Positions 25,780 through 34,977 of a stretch of 64,000 bases of DNA are shown piece by piece (positions within the stretch are counted from its first letter, which is position 1; each line of letters opens with the position of its first letter). The stretch is taken from the NCBI RefSeq assembly GCF_000621865.1, contig NZ_JHXE01000001.1, positions 62,001 through 126,000 on the forward strand. Reading direction: 5' to 3'. The DNA is from Pseudobutyrivibrio sp. MD2005. Lineage in GTDB: Bacteria > Bacillota > Clostridia > Lachnospirales > Lachnospiraceae. The notes beneath the pieces are model-generated. The model ran no database searches and was not told the DNA's origin. It was given only the letters and a program-made list of their open reading frames with translations. The position numbers were made by a program, and so were the translations under genes.

Positions 25780-26682
25780 ATGGAAAAAAAGAAAAAAGGA
25801 ATGACACTTGCAAATAAGCAATTGGCAGCCGGCTGGTTATTTCTTACACCAGCAACAATACTCATTTTCATAATGAGCTTTTATCCAATTATTCAAGCTT
25901 TTATAACATCATTAAAAACAGGTAAGGGTGTAAACATGGCCTTTGCCAACCCATTAAACTACAATTACACTCGAATGCTACAGGATAATATTTTCATGAC
26001 ATCCATGAAAAATACTTTCCTTTATTTAATAATACAAGTTCCAATCATGTTAATTCTCGCCATTTTATTGGCACAGTTGCTAAACAACAAAGACTTAAAA
26101 TTCAAAGGAATCTTCAGAACTTGCATCTTCCTACCATGTGCTACTTCGCTTGTTTCTTATTCTTTGATTTTTAAGTCAATGTTTGCAACCCAGGGTCTTA
26201 TCAATTCAGTTTTAATGAAGATTGGACTTATTTCAGAAAATGTTAATTGGCTTGGTACACCAGCAACAGCAAAGGCCGTAATCATCATTGCCTTAATCTG
26301 GAGATGGACAGGCTACAACATGGTATTCTATTTAGCTGGTCTTCAGAATATCGAATATTCAGTATATGAAGCAGCGAAGATTGACGGCGCAAACGGCTGG
26401 GAGACATTCTGGAGCATTACAGTTCCACTTCTTAAGCCAACAATCGTAATGACAGCAATCATGTCAATAAACGGTACATTACAGCTCTTCGACGAGTCAA
26501 TGAACTTGACAAGTGGTGGACCTGCAAATTCAACAATCACAATGTCACACTACATTTACAACCAGGCATTTGGAAAGGGCGTAGGCGCACTTGGTTACAC
26601 ATCTGCAATGTCATTCCTGGTATTTATCTTGGTTGGTATATTGGCATTTATTAGCTTGAAAGTAGGTGATACACGTGACTAA
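25780..26682 (+). CDS. Sugar ABC transporter permease (MalF/UgpA type)
   Basis: 300 residues from ATG 25780, which follows AAAAAGGGGATT; an earlier frame opening reads through the terminator. Six membrane helices are expected. The EAA loop EAAKIDGANGWETFWSITVPLLKP (near residue 205) contacts the ATPase. GWLFLTPATILIFIMSFYPIIQAF is the first helix. It pairs with the next permease as the channel of a CUT1 importer. The stop overlaps the next start. Confidence 0.92.
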   Translation: MEKKKKGMTLANKQLAAGWLFLTPATILIFIMSFYPIIQAFITSLKTGKGVNMAFANPLNYNYTRMLQDNIFMTSMKNTFLYLIIQVPIMLILAILLAQLLNNKDLKFKGIFRTCIFLPCATSLVSYSLIFKSMFATQGLINSVLMKIGLISENVNWLGTPATAKAVIIIALIWRWTGYNMVFYLAGLQNIEYSVYEAAKIDGANGWETFWSITVPLLKPTIVMTAIMSINGTLQLFDESMNLTSGGPANSTITMSHYIYNQAFGKGVGALGYTSAMSFLVFILVGILAFISLKVGDTRD

Positions 26683-27508
26683 AAAGAATAAATCAATGAT
26701 TCAGCGTAGGCTAATTCCTACATATATTTTCTTAATCATTTGCTCATTCATCTCAGTATTTCCACTTTACTGGATGTTTGCAGCAGCTACAAACTCATCT
26801 TTAAATGTTGCTAGAGGCTCAATCGCATTTGGCAATCAGTTGATGGTGAATTTTGACCACCTTAAGGCCGCAGTTCAGGGAACACTGTGGACTAGTATGG
26901 GAAATTCATTCCTTTACTCAATAGTACAGACAATATTTACACTTTTTGTATGTTCAATAGCAGGATATGGTTTTGAGCTTTACCACGATAAGGGCAAGGA
27001 TAAGCTTTTTGGAATTCTTCTTCTTGCAATGATGGTACCAGCAGTAGCAACAATGGTTCCTTTGTATGGATTAATTTCAAAGGCAAACTTACTTAACTCA
27101 GTTTGGGCTTTCATCCTTCCTGGTATTTCAACACCATTTATGATTATGATGTTCAGACAGAATTCTCGTAATTTCCCACCTGACATCATGGAAGCAGCAA
27201 GAATCGATGGTCTTCCTGAATGGAAAATCTTTTTCAAGATGTATGTTCCTATTCAGAAATCAATCTATGCAGCAGCCGCAGTTATCACTTTCATGAACGC
27301 ATGGAACGCATATATGTGGCCAAAGGTAGTTATGAGTGATAACAGAGCTCAGACAATGCCTATGTTTATAGCAAACATTTCAAGCGGTTACACAGTTGAT
27401 TATGGTATGACAATGCTTGGCGTATTATTCTGCTCACTTCCTACAATGATAGTATTCTTCGTACTTCAGAAGCAGTTTGCAGAAGGAATTACAGGATCGG
27501 TAAAATAA
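26675..27508 (+). CDS. Sugar ABC transporter permease (MalG/UgpE type)
   Basis: 277 residues from the GTG at 26675, overlapping the end of the first permease by eight bases, with AGGTGAT just upstream; a GTG at 26666 is possible. Six membrane helices, and the EAA loop EAARIDGLPEWKIFFKMYVPIQK (near 188-210). The C-terminal KQFAEGITGSVK is typical of MalG-like permeases. Its ATPase is not in this operon; the msmX-type gene at 34978-36084 is the likely partner. Confidence 0.9.
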   Translation: MTKKNKSMIQRRLIPTYIFLIICSFISVFPLYWMFAAATNSSLNVARGSIAFGNQLMVNFDHLKAAVQGTLWTSMGNSFLYSIVQTIFTLFVCSIAGYGFELYHDKGKDKLFGILLLAMMVPAVATMVPLYGLISKANLLNSVWAFILPGISTPFMIMMFRQNSRNFPPDIMEAARIDGLPEWKIFFKMYVPIQKSIYAAAAVITFMNAWNAYMWPKVVMSDNRAQTMPMFIANISSGYTVDYGMTMLGVLFCSLPTMIVFFVLQKQFAEGITGSVK

Positions 27509-27509
27509 T

Positions 27510-30500
27510 ATGAATCAATTCGATTATGAAATTGTTAAAGACCCGAGGGTTTTTCAGCAAAACAGATTAGAACCACATTCAGATCATGAATTTTACGATA
27601 ATGAAGCCCATGCTTATGGAGAAAAATCTAACTTTAAGTATTCCTTAAACGGAACATGGAAGTTTGAATATGCAAAGAATTATGAATGCTGTGACAAAGA
27701 CTTCTATGAGGAAGATAGAGATTGTCGTTCATGGAATGATATTAAGGTGCCTGCTCATATTCAGCTTGAGGGCTACGACAAGATAATGTATGTCAACACT
27801 CAGTATCCATGGGATGGGCACGAGGATTTGCAGCCAGGTGAGGTTCCAACAGTCGAGAATCCAGTTGGAAACTATGTAAAGTATTTTACATTGCCTGCAT
27901 TTATGAAAGACAAGCCGGTATACATCTCTTTTCAGGGTGTTGAAAGTGGCTTTGCTTTATGGTTAAACGGCAAATATGTTGGCTATAGCGAGGATTCATT
28001 TACACCTAGCGAATTTGACCTTACTCCTTATGTTAAGGAGGGGGAGAATAAGCTTGCTGTGCAGGTTTTCAAGTGGACAACAGGAAGCTGGTGTGAAGAT
28101 CAGGATTTCTTTAGATTCTCAGGAATCTTTAGAGAGGTTTATCTTTACACAGTGCCACAGACTCACATCAGAGATTTGAGAATACAGACTCTTGTTGATG
28201 ATGATTATAAAGATGCAACACTTGTAATTGATATGGATGTTGTAGGCTCAGGCCTGGTGCAGATGACTCTTTCTGATGATGAAGAAGATATTTTGCACAA
28301 AGTTGCAGTAAATGAAGGTAAGAATCATATGGAGGTACATGTTCGCACACCAAAGCTTTGGAGTGCAGAACATCCATATCTCTTTGATTTACAGTTAAAT
28401 GTATTTGGAGAAACAGGAAGACTAAGCGAAGTCATCAAAGAAAAGGTTGGCTTCAGACGCTTTGAGATGAAGGATGGCATGATGCACATCAACGGTAAGC
28501 GCATTGTCTTTAAAGGTGTCAATCGCCACGAGTTTTCTTCATCAACAGGACGAGTTCTTTCTGAGGAGGATATCTTAAAGGATATAATCACAATCAAGAA
28601 GAATAATATAAACGCAATCAGAACAAGTCATTATCCAAACCAGACTTATTTCTACAGATTGTGCGATATATTTGGCCTGTATGTAATCGATGAGACAAAC
28701 CTTGAAACTCACGGAACATGGCAGGTGCCAATCCAGATTTTAAAGCAGAAAGATAACAGCTACGCAGTTCCAGGTGATAGACCGGAATATGCGGAAAATG
28801 TGGTAGATAGAGCACGTAGCATGTTTGAGCGTGATAAGAATCATCCATGTATTCTTATCTGGTCTCTTGGAAATGAAAGCTACGGCGGAAGCAATCTACG
28901 AAAGATGCAGGATAAATTCCACGAATGGGATAACACGCGACTAGTTCATTATGAGGGAGTATTTAACGATAGACGAGTGGATTTATCTGATATGGAATCT
29001 ACCATGTATGCGCCAGTAAAAGCTATTAAAGAGTGGCTTAAAGACCATAGGGAAAAGCCTTATATCAACTGCGAATACATGCATGCTATGGGAAATAGCT
29101 GTGGCGCCATGAGCAAGTACACAGAACTTGCTTATGAGGAGCCACTGTTCCAAGGCGGATTTATCTGGGATTACATTGATCAGGCTATCACCAAAAAAGA
29201 TAACCATGGGGTAGAATTTGAAGGCTACGGTGGAGATTTCGATGATAGACCAAACGACGGCAGTTTCTCAGGAGACGGCATTTGCTACAGCAAAAATAGA
29301 GAGCCAAGCCCTAAGATGCAAGAGGTAAAACATGATTACCAAAACATCAAAATTACATTTGAAAATGGCAAGGCAATCATTGAAAACCGCAATTTATTTA
29401 CAAACACAAACGAGTACACTGCAATTCTTACAGTTGAAAGATTGGGAGATTTGATTGCAGAAGAGGAGTTGACAATTGATTGTCCACCTCTAGAGACTAC
29501 AGAATACGAAATAGAGCTTGATTTACCAAAAGATGATGAATACGTAGTAACACTTTCATTTGTGCTTTCAGAGGACACAATGTGGGCCAAAAAAGGTCAC
29601 GAGGTAGCATTTGGGCAGACAACAGTAGGCCGATTTACTTTTGAACGGGGTCAAAAGCAAAAGCTTACAGTTACTCAGGGCTTCCACAATATTGGAGTCA
29701 GAGGCGATGATTTTGAGGTGCTATTCACAAGCGCAAAGGGATTAAGCTCATATAAGTATCACAACAAGGAATTGCTAAAGCGATTTGTTTTACCAAATTT
29801 CTGGCGTCCAATGACAGAAAATGACATAGCAAATCAGCTGCCATTTAGAGCTGGTCAATGGAAATTGGCAAGCAAATATCTTGCAACAAATGTGATGGAT
29901 GACAAGATAAACGAAGCTCCAAAACTTGAGGTAGAGGAAGATAAAGTAAAAGTAACATTTACCTATCATCTTCCAACAAGACCAGCAGGAGAGTGCCAGG
30001 TAGAATACACAGTTCACGCAGATGGATTAGTGGATTGTAGCCTGAAACTTCCAAAGTCAGATGAAATAGGAGAGCTTCCAGAGTTATCTATGGCATTTTG
30101 CTTGGACTCAAGCCTTGATAATCTGGAATGGTATGGAAGAGGCCCAGAAGAGACTTACAATGACAAATGTCATGCAAAGCTTGGTATCTTCCGAAACAAG
30201 GTGGCCGATAACATGGCTAAATATCTTGTTCCACAGGAATGTGGCAATCATGAGGATGTAAGATATGCAAGCCTAACAGATGATAGAGGTGATGGCGTAC
30301 TATTCCTGGCAAATTGCAATGGATTATCGGCTTTGCCATACACAGTCCATGAGATTGATGAGGCATTGCATCCAACAGAGCTTCCACCAGTTCATTTCAC
30401 TCATGTAAGAATTGGTAAGCAGATGGGTGTTGCAGGAGATGATACTTGGGGTGCAAAAACTCACCCAGAGTTCATGCTTGATAACACTAAGGCTATGGAG

Positions 30501-30527
30501 ATTTCCTTTAGCTTTAGGGGAATATAG
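27510..30527 (+). CDS. lacZ: Beta-galactosidase, glycoside hydrolase family 2
   Basis: A 1005-residue GH2 enzyme without signal peptide, so cytosolic. Sugar-binding and immunoglobulin-like domains fill residues 1-330, and the TIM barrel follows. The general acid is the Glu in IWSLGNES (about 453) and the nucleophile is the Glu in NCEYMHAMGNS (about 521). NRHEF, FQGGFIWDYIDQ and the C-terminal WYGRGPEETYNDKC beta-sandwich motif are as in E. coli LacZ (1024). It cleaves imported galactosides to galactose for GalK. The start is one base after the permease stop; RBS is weak, suggesting coupled translation. Confidence 0.95.
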   Translation: MNQFDYEIVKDPRVFQQNRLEPHSDHEFYDNEAHAYGEKSNFKYSLNGTWKFEYAKNYECCDKDFYEEDRDCRSWNDIKVPAHIQLEGYDKIMYVNTQYPWDGHEDLQPGEVPTVENPVGNYVKYFTLPAFMKDKPVYISFQGVESGFALWLNGKYVGYSEDSFTPSEFDLTPYVKEGENKLAVQVFKWTTGSWCEDQDFFRFSGIFREVYLYTVPQTHIRDLRIQTLVDDDYKDATLVIDMDVVGSGLVQMTLSDDEEDILHKVAVNEGKNHMEVHVRTPKLWSAEHPYLFDLQLNVFGETGRLSEVIKEKVGFRRFEMKDGMMHINGKRIVFKGVNRHEFSSSTGRVLSEEDILKDIITIKKNNINAIRTSHYPNQTYFYRLCDIFGLYVIDETNLETHGTWQVPIQILKQKDNSYAVPGDRPEYAENVVDRARSMFERDKNHPCILIWSLGNESYGGSNLRKMQDKFHEWDNTRLVHYEGVFNDRRVDLSDMESTMYAPVKAIKEWLKDHREKPYINCEYMHAMGNSCGAMSKYTELAYEEPLFQGGFIWDYIDQAITKKDNHGVEFEGYGGDFDDRPNDGSFSGDGICYSKNREPSPKMQEVKHDYQNIKITFENGKAIIENRNLFTNTNEYTAILTVERLGDLIAEEELTIDCPPLETTEYEIELDLPKDDEYVVTLSFVLSEDTMWAKKGHEVAFGQTTVGRFTFERGQKQKLTVTQGFHNIGVRGDDFEVLFTSAKGLSSYKYHNKELLKRFVLPNFWRPMTENDIANQLPFRAGQWKLASKYLATNVMDDKINEAPKLEVEEDKVKVTFTYHLPTRPAGECQVEYTVHADGLVDCSLKLPKSDEIGELPELSMAFCLDSSLDNLEWYGRGPEETYNDKCHAKLGIFRNKVADNMAKYLVPQECGNHEDVRYASLTDDRGDGVLFLANCNGLSALPYTVHEIDEALHPTELPPVHFTHVRIGKQMGVAGDDTWGAKTHPEFMLDNTKAMEISFSFRGI

Positions 30528-30536
30528 GCTATAATA

Positions 30537-30574
30537 GATGTCGGCGGCTATTAAGCAGCCGGCATTTCTATTTT
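30537..30574 (+). terminator. Probable terminator after lacZ
   Basis: ATGTCGGCGGCT and GCAGCCGGCAT pair around ATTAA with one mismatch and G-U pairs, then T-rich sequence. Confidence 0.6.
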
Positions 30575-30597
30575 AGGATAAGAAAGGGTTTTATATT

Positions 30598-31122
30598 ATG
30601 TTTGAAACAAATGACACATTTATCGAAGAGGCAGTAAAATCAAAGGAAACATCATCTGAGAAAACACAAAAAATAGCCTGTATCATTGCTACAATTATTT
30701 TTTTATTGGGAACACTGCTTACTTGGGGCGTTTTTAAAATAATTTCAGTCGTTTTGTTTATGATTTTTGCAATTTTAACCTATATCATATTAGGTAACAA
30801 GAACATTGAATATGAATATGACTACACAAATGGTAGCCTTGAAATTGCCAAAATCATCAATAACGAAAAGAGAAAAAAAGTAGTTACAGTTGAATCTAGT
30901 GAGTTAAAGATGGTTGCAGCAGTTGGAACAAACGAATCACTTAAATTTGATCATGTACAGCTCAAGACTTATGATTGTTCAGCTCATAATGATGAAGTGA
31001 AAGATTACATTTTAGTGGCTCACAGCGAGGCAAAAGGCAACGATTTCAAAGTAATATTCAATCCTTCAGAGGAATTGCTTAATGCAATGAAGCGCTACAA
31101 CAAACGCGACATATACCTATAA
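30598..31122 (+). CDS. DUF6106 family membrane protein
   Basis: 174 residues. Two close hydrophobic helices (about residues 26-45 and 47-66) follow a charged N-terminus; the remaining part is a soluble beta-rich domain (YEYDYTNGSLEIAKIINNEKRKK). NDTFIEEAVKSK at the start and the YEYxYxNGxLxIxKI pattern match DUF6106 as I know it, a Lachnospiraceae family of unknown function resembling bacterial PH-like domains. RBS AGAAAGGG. It lies between lacZ and galK, but nothing shows a link to galactose use. Confidence 0.65.
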   Translation: MFETNDTFIEEAVKSKETSSEKTQKIACIIATIIFLLGTLLTWGVFKIISVVLFMIFAILTYIILGNKNIEYEYDYTNGSLEIAKIINNEKRKKVVTVESSELKMVAAVGTNESLKFDHVQLKTYDCSAHNDEVKDYILVAHSEAKGNDFKVIFNPSEELLNAMKRYNKRDIYL

Positions 31123-31200
31123 AGCCTTCCCAAAAAAAAGGCTTCTCCCTTTGGGAGAAGCTGTCAGCGAAGCTGACTGATGAGGGCAGAGGGTATGAGG
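31123..31200. repeat. Clostridial intergenic repeat (hairpin-type, REP/MITE-like)
   Basis: GCTTCTCCC-TTTG-GGAGAAGC (31141-31161) followed by TCAGC-GAA-GCTGA (31165-31177) and TGATGAGGG. The order stem-loop, TGTCAGC...GCTGACTGATGAGGG is a repeat I know from many clostridial genomes, usually intergenic and multicopy. Only one copy is in this window. It may also act as a terminator or mRNA stabiliser before galK. Confidence 0.7.
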
Positions 31201-31237
31201 GCATGACACACAACTACAGGTTTACAAGGAGAATAAC

Positions 31238-32407
31238 ATGAACATCCAAGAATTAAAAAATGTATTTGAGGAAAAATTTGGCCAGGGCGGCGATATCCGC
31301 ACATATTTCGCTCCAGGCCGCGTAAATCTAATAGGAGAGCACACTGATTACAACGGTGGACACGTATTTCCATGTGCACTTACAATAGGCACATATGCTG
31401 TAGCAAGGAAGCGCGATGATAGAGTAATCAAACTTTACTCAGCAAATATTGAAAGCGTAGGAGTAATCGAGAGTTCACTTGATGATCTTACAAATAAGGA
31501 CGAATATCACTGGGCAAACTATCCACTTGGCGTAGTTTGGGCCCTTAAAGAGAAAGGCTCTGAAATTAAATCAGGATTTGAAATGTGTGTTTGGGGCAAT
31601 ATTCCCAACGGTTCTGGCCTTTCATCATCAGCATCACTTGAGGTGCTTACAGGCACAGTTCTCACAGATATGTTTGATTTAGGAAAGACAATGACAGAAT
31701 TAGCCCTTATTGGACAGTATTCAGAGAACAATTTCAATGGTTGTAACTGTGGCATAATGGACCAATTTGCGGTTGCAATGGGACAAAAAGACCACGCCAT
31801 TTTCCTTGACTGTGCAGATTTATCCTATAAATATGCCAGCGTAAAATTGCCAAATGCCAAGATTGTAATCACAAATTCAAAGGTAAAGCACTCACTTGTA
31901 GACAGCGCATACAACGATAGAAGAAAAGAAAGTGCTCAGGCACTTGCAGATCTTCAGACAGTATGTGGTATCAGCACACTTGGAGAGCTTACCGATGAGG
32001 AATTCGAAAAATACGGTTCGGCCATCAAGGATGAGGTATGTTATCGAAGAGCAAAGCATGCTGTAGCAGAGAATCAACGCACTATCAAAGCTGTGGAAGC
32101 TCTTAATGCAAATGACATAGAAACTTTCGGTAAGCTCATGAACGCTAGCCACGTATCACTTCGTGATGATTATGAAGTATCTTGTGAAGAGGTAGATTTC
32201 CTTGTAGAGAAAGAGTGGTCAGTACCAGGCGTTATCGGTGCCCGCATCACAGGTGGCGGTTTCGGAGGCTGCACAGTAGCCATAGTAGAAAACGACGCTG
32301 TAGAAAACTTCAAAGAAGTTGTTGGCAAGGCATACAAAGAAAAGTATAATTTAGACGCTGAGTTCTATGTTGTAGACATAGGCGACGGCGCAAAAAGAAT
32401 TGCATAG
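31238..32407 (+). CDS. galK: Galactokinase
   Basis: 389 residues of the GHMP kinase family. The galactokinase signature GRVNLIGEHTDYNGGHVFP is near residue 27, the ATP loop PNGSGLSSSASLEV near 123, the catalytic NCGIMDQFAVAMG near 170 and GARITGGGFGGCTV near 335. It phosphorylates galactose released by LacZ to enter the Leloir pathway. galT and galE are not in the window. RBS ACAAGGAG precedes the ATG. Confidence 0.96.
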   Translation: MNIQELKNVFEEKFGQGGDIRTYFAPGRVNLIGEHTDYNGGHVFPCALTIGTYAVARKRDDRVIKLYSANIESVGVIESSLDDLTNKDEYHWANYPLGVVWALKEKGSEIKSGFEMCVWGNIPNGSGLSSSASLEVLTGTVLTDMFDLGKTMTELALIGQYSENNFNGCNCGIMDQFAVAMGQKDHAIFLDCADLSYKYASVKLPNAKIVITNSKVKHSLVDSAYNDRRKESAQALADLQTVCGISTLGELTDEEFEKYGSAIKDEVCYRRAKHAVAENQRTIKAVEALNANDIETFGKLMNASHVSLRDDYEVSCEEVDFLVEKEWSVPGVIGARITGGGFGGCTVAIVENDAVENFKEVVGKAYKEKYNLDAEFYVVDIGDGAKRIA

Positions 32408-32416
32408 GAGGTATCT

Positions 32417-32503
32417 ATGGCATATACATTAGGATACATCACACCTTTTGTGTTGGTAACATTTGGTATCGTGAAATTAATAAAGCACAATAATAAGAAA
32501 TAG
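32417..32503 (+). CDS. 28-residue membrane peptide
   Basis: An ATG at 32417 follows AGGAGGTATCT, a perfect Shine-Dalgarno, nine bases after the galK stop. The peptide MAYTLGYITPFVLVTFGIVK followed by LIKHNNKK is one membrane helix with a basic tail. Its stop codon lies in the stem of the operon terminator, which is common for genuine short last genes. Function unknown; it may be a small regulator of a membrane transporter. Confidence 0.5.
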   Translation: MAYTLGYITPFVLVTFGIVKLIKHNNKK

Positions 32504-32526
32504 AAGCTTCGGCTTCTATTTCTTTT
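32497..32526 (+). terminator. Rho-independent terminator after galK and the small peptide
   Basis: GAAATAGAAGC-TTCG-GCTTCTATTTC-TTTT, a UUCG tetraloop stem. Confidence 0.9.
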
Positions 32527-32564
32527 GAATTACTATGGAAAAATATCTACTGCATAACGATTTC

Positions 32565-32605
32565 TCTATAGAAAAATATTTACAACGAGTATATTTTTCT
32601 ATAGA
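32565..32605 (+). promoter_or_regulatory. Perfect 15-base inverted repeat upstream of the DUF4143 ATPase
   Basis: TCTATAGAAAAATAT (32565-32579) and ATATTTTTCTATAGA (32591-32605) flank 11 bases and end 23 bases before the start codon. A third, near-identical unit CTATGGAAAAATAT lies at 32533-32546. The arrangement suggests an operator over the promoter. Confidence 0.6.
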
Positions 32606-32628
32606 ATAATATCAGAGGAGGTATCGAT

Positions 32629-33960
32629 ATGTTAGAAAGAAAGATACTTTACAATCTGAGAGAGTGGAGAAAAAGAAAAGGCCATAAGAGTTTGATAGTC
32701 ACAGGCCAGCGTCAGGTAGGAAAGACCTATGCTGTAGATCAGATGTTTTCAAAGGATTATGAGTCTTATATTTATATAAATTTCATTGAAGAGCCATCTA
32801 TGATAGGCGAGTTTGCGGGTGATTTAGATGTAAACACATTAAAGTTAAATATTTCCGCAAGAAGGCCAGGAACAAAATTTTTAGAAGGTAATACATTGAT
32901 ATTACTGGATGAAATACAGGAATGTCCTAATGCTATCGCATCACTTAAGTTTTGGACTGAGGATGGAAGATATGATGTTATAGGTATGGGCTCATCGCTT
33001 GGTATGAATTATATGAGTGATATATCATATCCAGTAGGAAAAGTAGAATATCTATCTATGCATTCCCTTGATTTTGAAGAATTTCTATGGGCATTAGGAA
33101 TGGATAAGGACGTAATTGAAGGCGTAAGGAAATACTTTGAAAATATAGAAAAAATGCCGGCCTCATTAATTGAGACTATGACCAAATATCTTCGTAAATA
33201 TATGGTAGTAGGTGGAATGCCAGAGGTTGTATCTACCTATATAGAGACAGATGATTTGCATGCTGTAGATGAAATACAAAGAAGATTAATTAGGGATTAT
33301 AAAACTGATATAGCCAGGTTTGCAGATGCAAACATGAGAATTAAGGCACAGAAATGCTATGAATCAATACCATATCAATTGACAAAAGAAAATCATAAAT
33401 TTCAGTACTCATATGTAGAGTCAAAAGCAACAGCCACTAAATTTGGTACAAGTATTGCATGGCTAAATAATCAGTTGCTGACAATAGAAGTTCAGAATTT
33501 AAAAAGAATAGAGTTTCCTCTAGAATCATTTGCAGATGAGACTAATTTTAGGATTTATCCTACAGACATTGGAATTTTAGTAGGAATGTTTGATGAAGGA
33601 TTAAAGAAAGCTTTACTTGAAGATAATAACATAGAAGAGAAAGCAAATGGTTTAATATTAGGAACAGCAAAAGGAGCTTTATATGAAGCGTTAGCTGCTG
33701 ATATGCTGCACAAAAGAGGCTATGATAAACTGTTTTTTTACAAACATGAAAAGAATACAAGTGAAATTGAATTTGTCATTATGAGAAGCGATGAAATTCT
33801 CCCTATAGAGATTAAAGCCGGAAGAAAGCAGGCAAATTCTTTAAAAAATATACTAGAGAATAACAAACAATTAAATAAAGGCTATAAAATGGCATCAGTT
33901 AATATAGGGCAGGCAGGAAAAATTATTTCTATGCCAATCTTCATGCTGATGTTTATGTAA
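32629..33960 (+). CDS. AAA-type ATPase with DUF4143 domain
   Basis: 443 residues. The Walker A motif VTGQRQVGKTYAV is near residue 24, Walker B TLILLDEIQE near 87, and the second half is a DUF4143 region with a restriction-endonuclease-like end (FYKHEKNTSEIEFVI, then PIEIKAG) near 385-405. Proteins of this kind are abundant in anaerobes, often many copies per genome, and their role is unclear. The sensor loop MGSSLGM stands where most relatives have GSS. RBS AGGAGGTATCG. Single gene with its own palindromic control region. Confidence 0.88.
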   Translation: MLERKILYNLREWRKRKGHKSLIVTGQRQVGKTYAVDQMFSKDYESYIYINFIEEPSMIGEFAGDLDVNTLKLNISARRPGTKFLEGNTLILLDEIQECPNAIASLKFWTEDGRYDVIGMGSSLGMNYMSDISYPVGKVEYLSMHSLDFEEFLWALGMDKDVIEGVRKYFENIEKMPASLIETMTKYLRKYMVVGGMPEVVSTYIETDDLHAVDEIQRRLIRDYKTDIARFADANMRIKAQKCYESIPYQLTKENHKFQYSYVESKATATKFGTSIAWLNNQLLTIEVQNLKRIEFPLESFADETNFRIYPTDIGILVGMFDEGLKKALLEDNNIEEKANGLILGTAKGALYEALAADMLHKRGYDKLFFYKHEKNTSEIEFVIMRSDEILPIEIKAGRKQANSLKNILENNKQLNKGYKMASVNIGQAGKIISMPIFMLMFM

Positions 33961-33963
33961 GCA

Positions 33964-33991
33964 AAGAGCCACCATTATTTGGTGGCTCTTA
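33964..33991. terminator. Bidirectional terminator between convergent genes
   Basis: AAGAGCCACC-ATTATTT-GGTGGCTCTT serves both the ATPase gene (+) and the PucR-like gene (-), whose last codons lie within the stem. Confidence 0.75.
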
Positions 33992-34871
33992 TGTAATTGT
34001 AAAGCATAAGCGATAGCTTTACCGTAATTGCATCTGAGAATTTTCTAACGTCATATCCAGTCAAATCGGCGAATTTATCCAATCGATAGATAAGAGTATT
34101 ACGATGGATAAACATCTTTCGACTAGTTTCGGCAAGTGACAAATCGTTGTCGAAAAATGCTTCTAAAAGGTTTAATGTTTCCGCGTCAAGTCCAGCTAAA
34201 AGGTCGATATTAATATGGTTATTTAGGTATGTTTCTACTTCATCTGCAGGGATATTGTAGAGCAATCTGCCTAAGCCTAAGGTGCTGTAGGAATAAATGT
34301 GATCAGTCCCTTTGAAAATATTTCCTATGTGCATAGCAAGAACCGTATCCTTGTAGGCCTTAGGTAAATCAGTGAATCTGTGCACTGGTAAATCGTAAGC
34401 CACCTTAAATGAAATGAATGCTTCTGATTCTAGCATGTCCAAATATTCATTGGCAGTTTGGATGATTTCTTCTTCAGTAGGAATAGTTTCAAAATGTACA
34501 ATTAGTGCTATATGCTTAGAATCAATTTGCACTAGAGCATCTTGAGAATCTGGAAGAAGGCTTTTTAAAAGAGAGACAACCTCTTTTGAATAATCTCCCT
34601 GACTTTCTAGATAGAAAAGCATGCGAGGCATATCTTCGTTGATGTGAAAACGGTGAATGTAGCCTGCAGCATCAGAATAAGAAAGCTCTTTTATTAGAAA
34701 GGCCCTGTAAAATGAGCTTTTTGAATCAAGCACATTGAATCTCACAACCATTTCTTTAAGTTTATTTATAGTTTCTTCATCGGATAGCTCGGAATCTGAT
34801 ATTTGAAAGTTGATACCAGTAGCTTTTGATAACTGTTCTAGTAATTTTTCTTTTTTCTCATCGTAGTTCAT
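33975..34871 (-). CDS. PucR/CdaR-type transcriptional regulator
   Basis: 298 residues. The C-terminal 60 residues have the PucR helix-turn-helix: LLEAFFDNDLSLAETSRKMF, then IHRNTLIYRLDKF and the end FSDAITVKLSLML. The middle has a degenerate nucleotide-cyclase-like region (IALIVHFETIP) typical of CdaR proteins. RBS GTGAGGTATG precedes the start. It lies 106 bases downstream of the msmX-like ATPase on the same strand, separated by a terminator, so it may regulate carbohydrate transport. Confidence 0.8.
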   Translation of the reverse strand: MNYDEKKEKLLEQLSKATGINFQISDSELSDEETINKLKEMVVRFNVLDSKSSFYRAFLIKELSYSDAAGYIHRFHINEDMPRMLFYLESQGDYSKEVVSLLKSLLPDSQDALVQIDSKHIALIVHFETIPTEEEIIQTANEYLDMLESEAFISFKVAYDLPVHRFTDLPKAYKDTVLAMHIGNIFKGTDHIYSYSTLGLGRLLYNIPADEVETYLNNHINIDLLAGLDAETLNLLEAFFDNDLSLAETSRKMFIHRNTLIYRLDKFADLTGYDVRKFSDAITVKLSLMLYNYIRATK

Positions 34872-34930
34872 AAATCATACCTCACAAAAAGATATTCCCA
34901 TTATAGCACAGGCATTGCTTTTAGGCATAA

Positions 34931-34960
34931 AAAAACTGGATGCGAAGTGCATCCAGTTTA
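34931..34960 (-). terminator. Terminator after the msmX-like gene
   Basis: Read on the minus strand, AACTGGATGC-ACTTC-GCATCCAGTT is followed by a T tract. Confidence 0.9.
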
Positions 34961-34977
34961 AGTAATTTAGATAAGTA

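Noticed and set aside
31123-31200. CRISPR-like array
   Set aside because: Only two different hairpins, no repeated units with spacers, and no cas genes.
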